A stretch of DNA of 64,000 bases, taken from assembly GCA_000320605.2 (NCBI GenBank), contig KB445813.1:480371-544370 (forward strand), in the 5' to 3' direction. The DNA comes from Gelatoporia subvermispora B. Taxonomy: Eukaryota > Basidiomycota > Agaricomycetes > Polyporales > Gelatoporiaceae. The position numbers and the translations under genes were made by a program. The notes below the pieces were generated by a model, which did no database searches, was not told where the DNA came from, and was given only the letters and a program-made list of their open reading frames with translations. Positions 60,763 through 64,000 of this stretch are shown piece after piece; position 1 is the first letter of the stretch, and every line of letters starts with the position of its first letter.

Positions 60763-62675
60763 ATGGGTGCCTCCAGCTCGAAGCCTGCTGACTCGTCGCC
60801 CGTCGCCCAGAGCTCTCACCGTGCCACGTCCAGCGACGAGAAACGAGCTATGGTGGACGACATTGTCGAGACGATGTCTACTCTGACCCTGCGTCAGCCA
60901 AAGTCTGCGAATGGATCGCTGTCATTTGACAGCATCGACTCTTGGGAGTCGGAGGTCTCGTCTCAGCCTAAACTCCAGCTCGCCCGGACGATCCTGAACC
61001 ATTCCAACATCCGCGAGGCGCTCATGTCGCGTGAAGCCAAGATTGCGGATGCGCACGTCTTCAATACCGAGCTAGACTTCAAGACAGATCCAATCACGAA
61101 TCAGAAGTCGTCCGGAAGGTGCTGGCTGTTTGCGACCACGAATGTGCTGAGGTACAACGTCATGAAGAAGCTGAACCTGGATGATTTCCAGCTGTCGCAG
61201 GTGTGTTGAGTTGTACATAAAGCAGTACCTATACTCTATCTAACTTTGTTCCGTAGTCCTACTTGTTCTTCTGGGACAAGTTGAACAAGGCCAACTATTA
61301 CCTGGAGCAGGCTATCCAGCTTGCGGACAAGCCTCTGGACGATCGCGTTGTATACGAGCTCTCGAGCGGTCTCATCAGCGACGGCGGTCAATGGGACATG
61401 GTCGTAAACATTCTTGAGGTGATTACTGTGCATCATTCTCTAGGACGTCTTCTAAGGCTTCATAGAATTACGGCGTGGTTCCACAAGCACTATACCCAGA
61501 GTCCCTGCATTCCTCTCTCTCCTCCCCTCTCAACAGCTTGCTCAAGACCAAGCTGCGGGAGCATGCCCTTGTCCTCCGCGATCTCTCATCATCTCTTCGC
61601 GCATCCTCGCTCCTGTCCGAGGATGCCGCCCTGCGTGCGTTGCGCACGAAGAAAGAGGAACTTATGAAAGAGGTCTACACGGTGATGTCTGCGGTCCTCG
61701 GAGTCCCGCCGAAGCCGGATGAGAAGCTGGTATGGGACTACTACGACAAGGACGGCAAGGCGGGAACCTGGGAGGGCACAGCTCGAGAGTTTTATAAGAC
61801 TTTTGCGGTTGATAAGTACTCCGTATGTGTTCGATATCTATTTCCCCGCTACGTCTTAGGACTCATTGGATCTACTAGCCATCGGACTCGTTCTCACTGA
61901 TTAACGACCCTCGCAACGAATATGGCAAGTTGTACACTGTCGACAAACTCGGGAACATCTGGGGCGGCCGCCCGGTACTCTGTAAGCAGCGTCGAATTTG
62001 ACGTGCTGTCTAAACATGTATCGTTACTAATTTATCCTTCCAGATGTGAACACTCAGATCGAGAACCTCAAGGCCGCGGTAGTGAAGATGATCAAGGCGG
62101 GACAGCCTGTCTTCTTCGGTTGCGACGTTGGTCAATTCTCTGACAAAACTGCCGGCATTATGGACACTGCTCTGTACGAATATGAGGTCCATGCCGGGTT
62201 TTTCTCTGCGCTAGCGCGTTGTATGGCTAATCCGATACTATTCAGACGACTTTCGATATTTCGCTTGGTCTTTCGAAGGCTGACCGTCTACGTACCAACG
62301 AGTCGTCCATGACGCACGCGATGGTCATCTCAGGTGTGCACCTCGACCCCTCCGGCAAAGCGATCCGGTACAAGGTCGAGAATTCGTGGGGAGAGGACGC
62401 AGGAAACAAAGGCTACTTTGTGATGACCGACGCTTGGTTCAATGAGTCAGTCCGCCCTCCCTTTTTAATTTGCATCTTTGAAACTAAGGGGATATGCACA
62501 GGTTCGTGTATCAGGTCGTGATTCCGAAGGCGTTGGCTCCGAAAGAACTCGTTAAAGTCTATGAAAGCGGAGACAAGCACGTGCTGCCTTTGTGGGACCC
62601 GATGGTGAGTTGGACATGTTTCTGCATATCGCAATGCTCGCACCCTGATGTATGATGTAGGGTTCGCTTGCGTGA
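60763..62675 (+). CDS. Bleomycin hydrolase / cysteine aminopeptidase (peptidase C1B)
   Basis: A papain-fold hexameric aminopeptidase of the Blh1/Lap3/Gal6 family that trims peptides and detoxifies homocysteine thiolactone in other organisms. ATG 60763 gives MGASSSKPADSSPVAQSSHR, a good N-myristoylation context. The catalytic Cys is in NQKSSGRCWLFATTNVLRYN (about 61100-61155). Later exons carry SYLFFWDKLNKANYYLEQAI, LISDGGQWDMVVNILE and NYGVVPQALYPESLHSS. They continue with YVNTQIENLKAAVVKMIKAG and PVFFGCDVGQFSDKTAGIMD. The catalytic His is in SSMTHAMVISGVHLD and the Asn in KVENSWGEDAGNKGYF (about 62300-62420). The last exon is only 15 nt and encodes GSLA after LPLWDPM, then a stop at 62675. 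Active-site residues are complete. Eight or so exons; about 500 aa. Confidence 0.94.
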
Positions 62676-63103
62676 CTGTCGCTGTAAGAAAGGTCAAACG
62701 CCGCTTGAACGCATGTATGTTGTAGATTGGTGTACGTCTATATCGAAGAATATCTGTAGCATTAAATGCTTTTTGGGCACCAGTGTGTCATCTGCATGGG
62801 CATCGCCGAATTGTGTGGATCAGGCTCCTTATCGAGGCCGGATGTCCAGCATGCTGAGACGCGTTTCAAGCTGCGCCAAGTTTGGCCTCTTTCATGAGTT
62901 GAGGCACATGGATTAGAATCCGAGTTTCTGTGACAGTGAGAAGCGCAAATCCAGAGTCTCGAAACGTAGGCGCAGCACTGAACTCTCAATGCTCAAGTCA
63001 CCGATGACACGTGATGTGATAGGGCGTGCGCTCTATAAGCGCCCAAGGATCTTCTTCAGGCGTTGAGTCCCGCTGTGTCTGACTTTTGCGCGATAAGCAA
63101 CCT
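62676..63103. other. Spacer before the F-box gene
   Basis: About 430 bp separates two plus-strand genes. It contains the 3' region of the bleomycin hydrolase and the promoter of the F-box gene. No other feature is visible. Confidence 0.5.
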
Positions 63104-64000
63104 ATGGATCAGTCCACAATGTCCCCTCACTTACCGCCAGAGATTTACGATAGGATTCTTGATTTTTTGCACGATGATCCCAAGGCGCTCGCTGCCTGCA
63201 GTCTCACATGTCGAACATGGCTCCCCACCACCCGATATCACCGATTGCGCACAACAACGATTGCATGGCCATATTGTTCATCATTCCACCAGCTCTTGAC
63301 CGCTTCTTCGGGCCTTGGACGATTCATCACCACGTTGGAGATATGCAATGCACATCCTTCGTCGACGGGATGGCAGGGAGACCGTGAGACGTTCGCGTTC
63401 TTCGAGCACCTGCCTGTCGTGAAGGACCTCAAGCTATCAAGACTGGTTGTCCGTGAACCACTTCATATCTCACTTAGCAAATGTTTCTGCGCTATCAAGC
63501 GCCTCACCCTATGTCGATGCATATACACTGCGGATCTCCAGGGACTGCTTGGATCGCTCTCGCTGTTGGAGGAGCTTTGCTTGGACCATGTCCGGTACGC
63601 CGATTCTGCAAACAGCAATACGGTACCTCCCGGCTCCCTCCGAACTCTTCGAATCTTCGAGCTAGTCGGAGATTCAAAGTCTCTTATTGAGTGGTCGTTA
63701 TCCGCGCAGGACAGTAGGCTGGATACCCTTGAGTTCCGCATCCGGGAGCCGGAGGATGCAGCACAGCTGGACCTGATTTTGCAGCTGGTGGGTCCCAGTA
63801 TCAAGCATCTGACTGTGTCAATATCTGCATGGTGGGACCTTGATAGTGAGTGTGGTTGTCGTGTTATTTGAGTGAGTCCTAATGGAATCTGTAGCTATAT
63901 TGGCAGGACTATCGTTCGCACCCTGTGTGAGCTTGCGGTCGTTTGCCCTCCACTTTATGTCCCTCCAGATGTGCGTACGAGGCAACAAGTCGCTGCTGTG
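63104..64000 (+). CDS. F-box/LRR-like protein (3' end beyond the window)
   Basis: This is a partial agaricomycete F-box protein, one of a large family that usually links substrates to SCF ubiquitin ligases. ATG 63104 opens MDQSTMSPHLPPEIYDRILD. The F-box continues FLHDDPKALAACSLTCRTWL and TTRYHRLRTT. Leucine-rich-repeat-like segments follow (FFEHLPVVKDLKLSRLVV; IKRLTLCRCIYTADLQGLLG; SLLEELCLDHVRYADSANSN; SLRTLRIFELVGDSKSLIEW). An intron starting GTGAGT after WWDLD (about 63850-63894) joins in frame to ILAGLSFAPCVSLRSFALHF, which is open at the window edge. The substrate is unknown. The C-terminal part is not in view. Confidence 0.85.

Overview
This window is from a nuclear chromosome of a filamentous basidiomycete, most likely an Agaricomycete of the polypore type. 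Nearly every gene is broken by many short introns of about 48-60 nt with GTRNGT donors. Genes are packed on both strands, the coding DNA is GC- and CpG-rich, and the proteins are eukaryotic families (HECT ligase, TFIIH subunit, PC4/Sub1, FKBP, TBC-domain RabGAP, ABC1 kinase, Nha1-type antiporter). There are no operons, CRISPR arrays or bacterial signals, and I found no convincing tRNA or rRNA gene. Exons were joined by eye from splice signals and conserved motifs, so CDS coordinates run from the inferred start to the inferred stop and include introns.

Left part (1-28.4 kb). A plasma-membrane Na+/H+ antiporter (+) is followed by an acyl-CoA oxidase-like flavoprotein (-), a P-loop GTPase with an E/R-rich coiled-coil tail (-), and a zinc alcohol dehydrogenase (-). 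Next come the TFIIH subunit SSL1 (+), a proline-rich orphan (-), a cysteine-rich type I membrane protein (-), an acidic orphan (+), a TKL-like kinase (-) and a nucleolar FKBP (+). Gene-poor stretches lie at 6.1-8.2 kb and 9.4-12.3 kb.

Middle (28.4-40.3 kb). Four oxidoreductases follow one another: an NmrA/isoflavone reductase-like protein, an SDR, an FAD-dependent amine-oxidase-like protein and a quinone-oxidoreductase-like MDR ending in -AKL. A 3.9 kb gene-free gap between the last two holds a 520 bp block almost free of CpG, probably the remnant of a methylated repeat.

Right part (40.5-64 kb). One gene of about 12.2 kb encodes a TOM1/HUWE1-type giant HECT ubiquitin ligase. It is head-to-head with SUB1 across 248 bp. 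An ADCK1-like ABC1 kinase, a Gyp5/EVI5-like RabGAP, a bleomycin hydrolase and a 3'-truncated F-box/LRR protein follow.

The genes do not form one pathway. I found no clear new multi-gene system. The most distinctive observations are the CpG-depleted block, two introns that use GC donors, catalytic-residue codons split by introns in the HECT and TBC proteins, a putative peroxisomal tail on the MDR, and several conserved-looking orphans.
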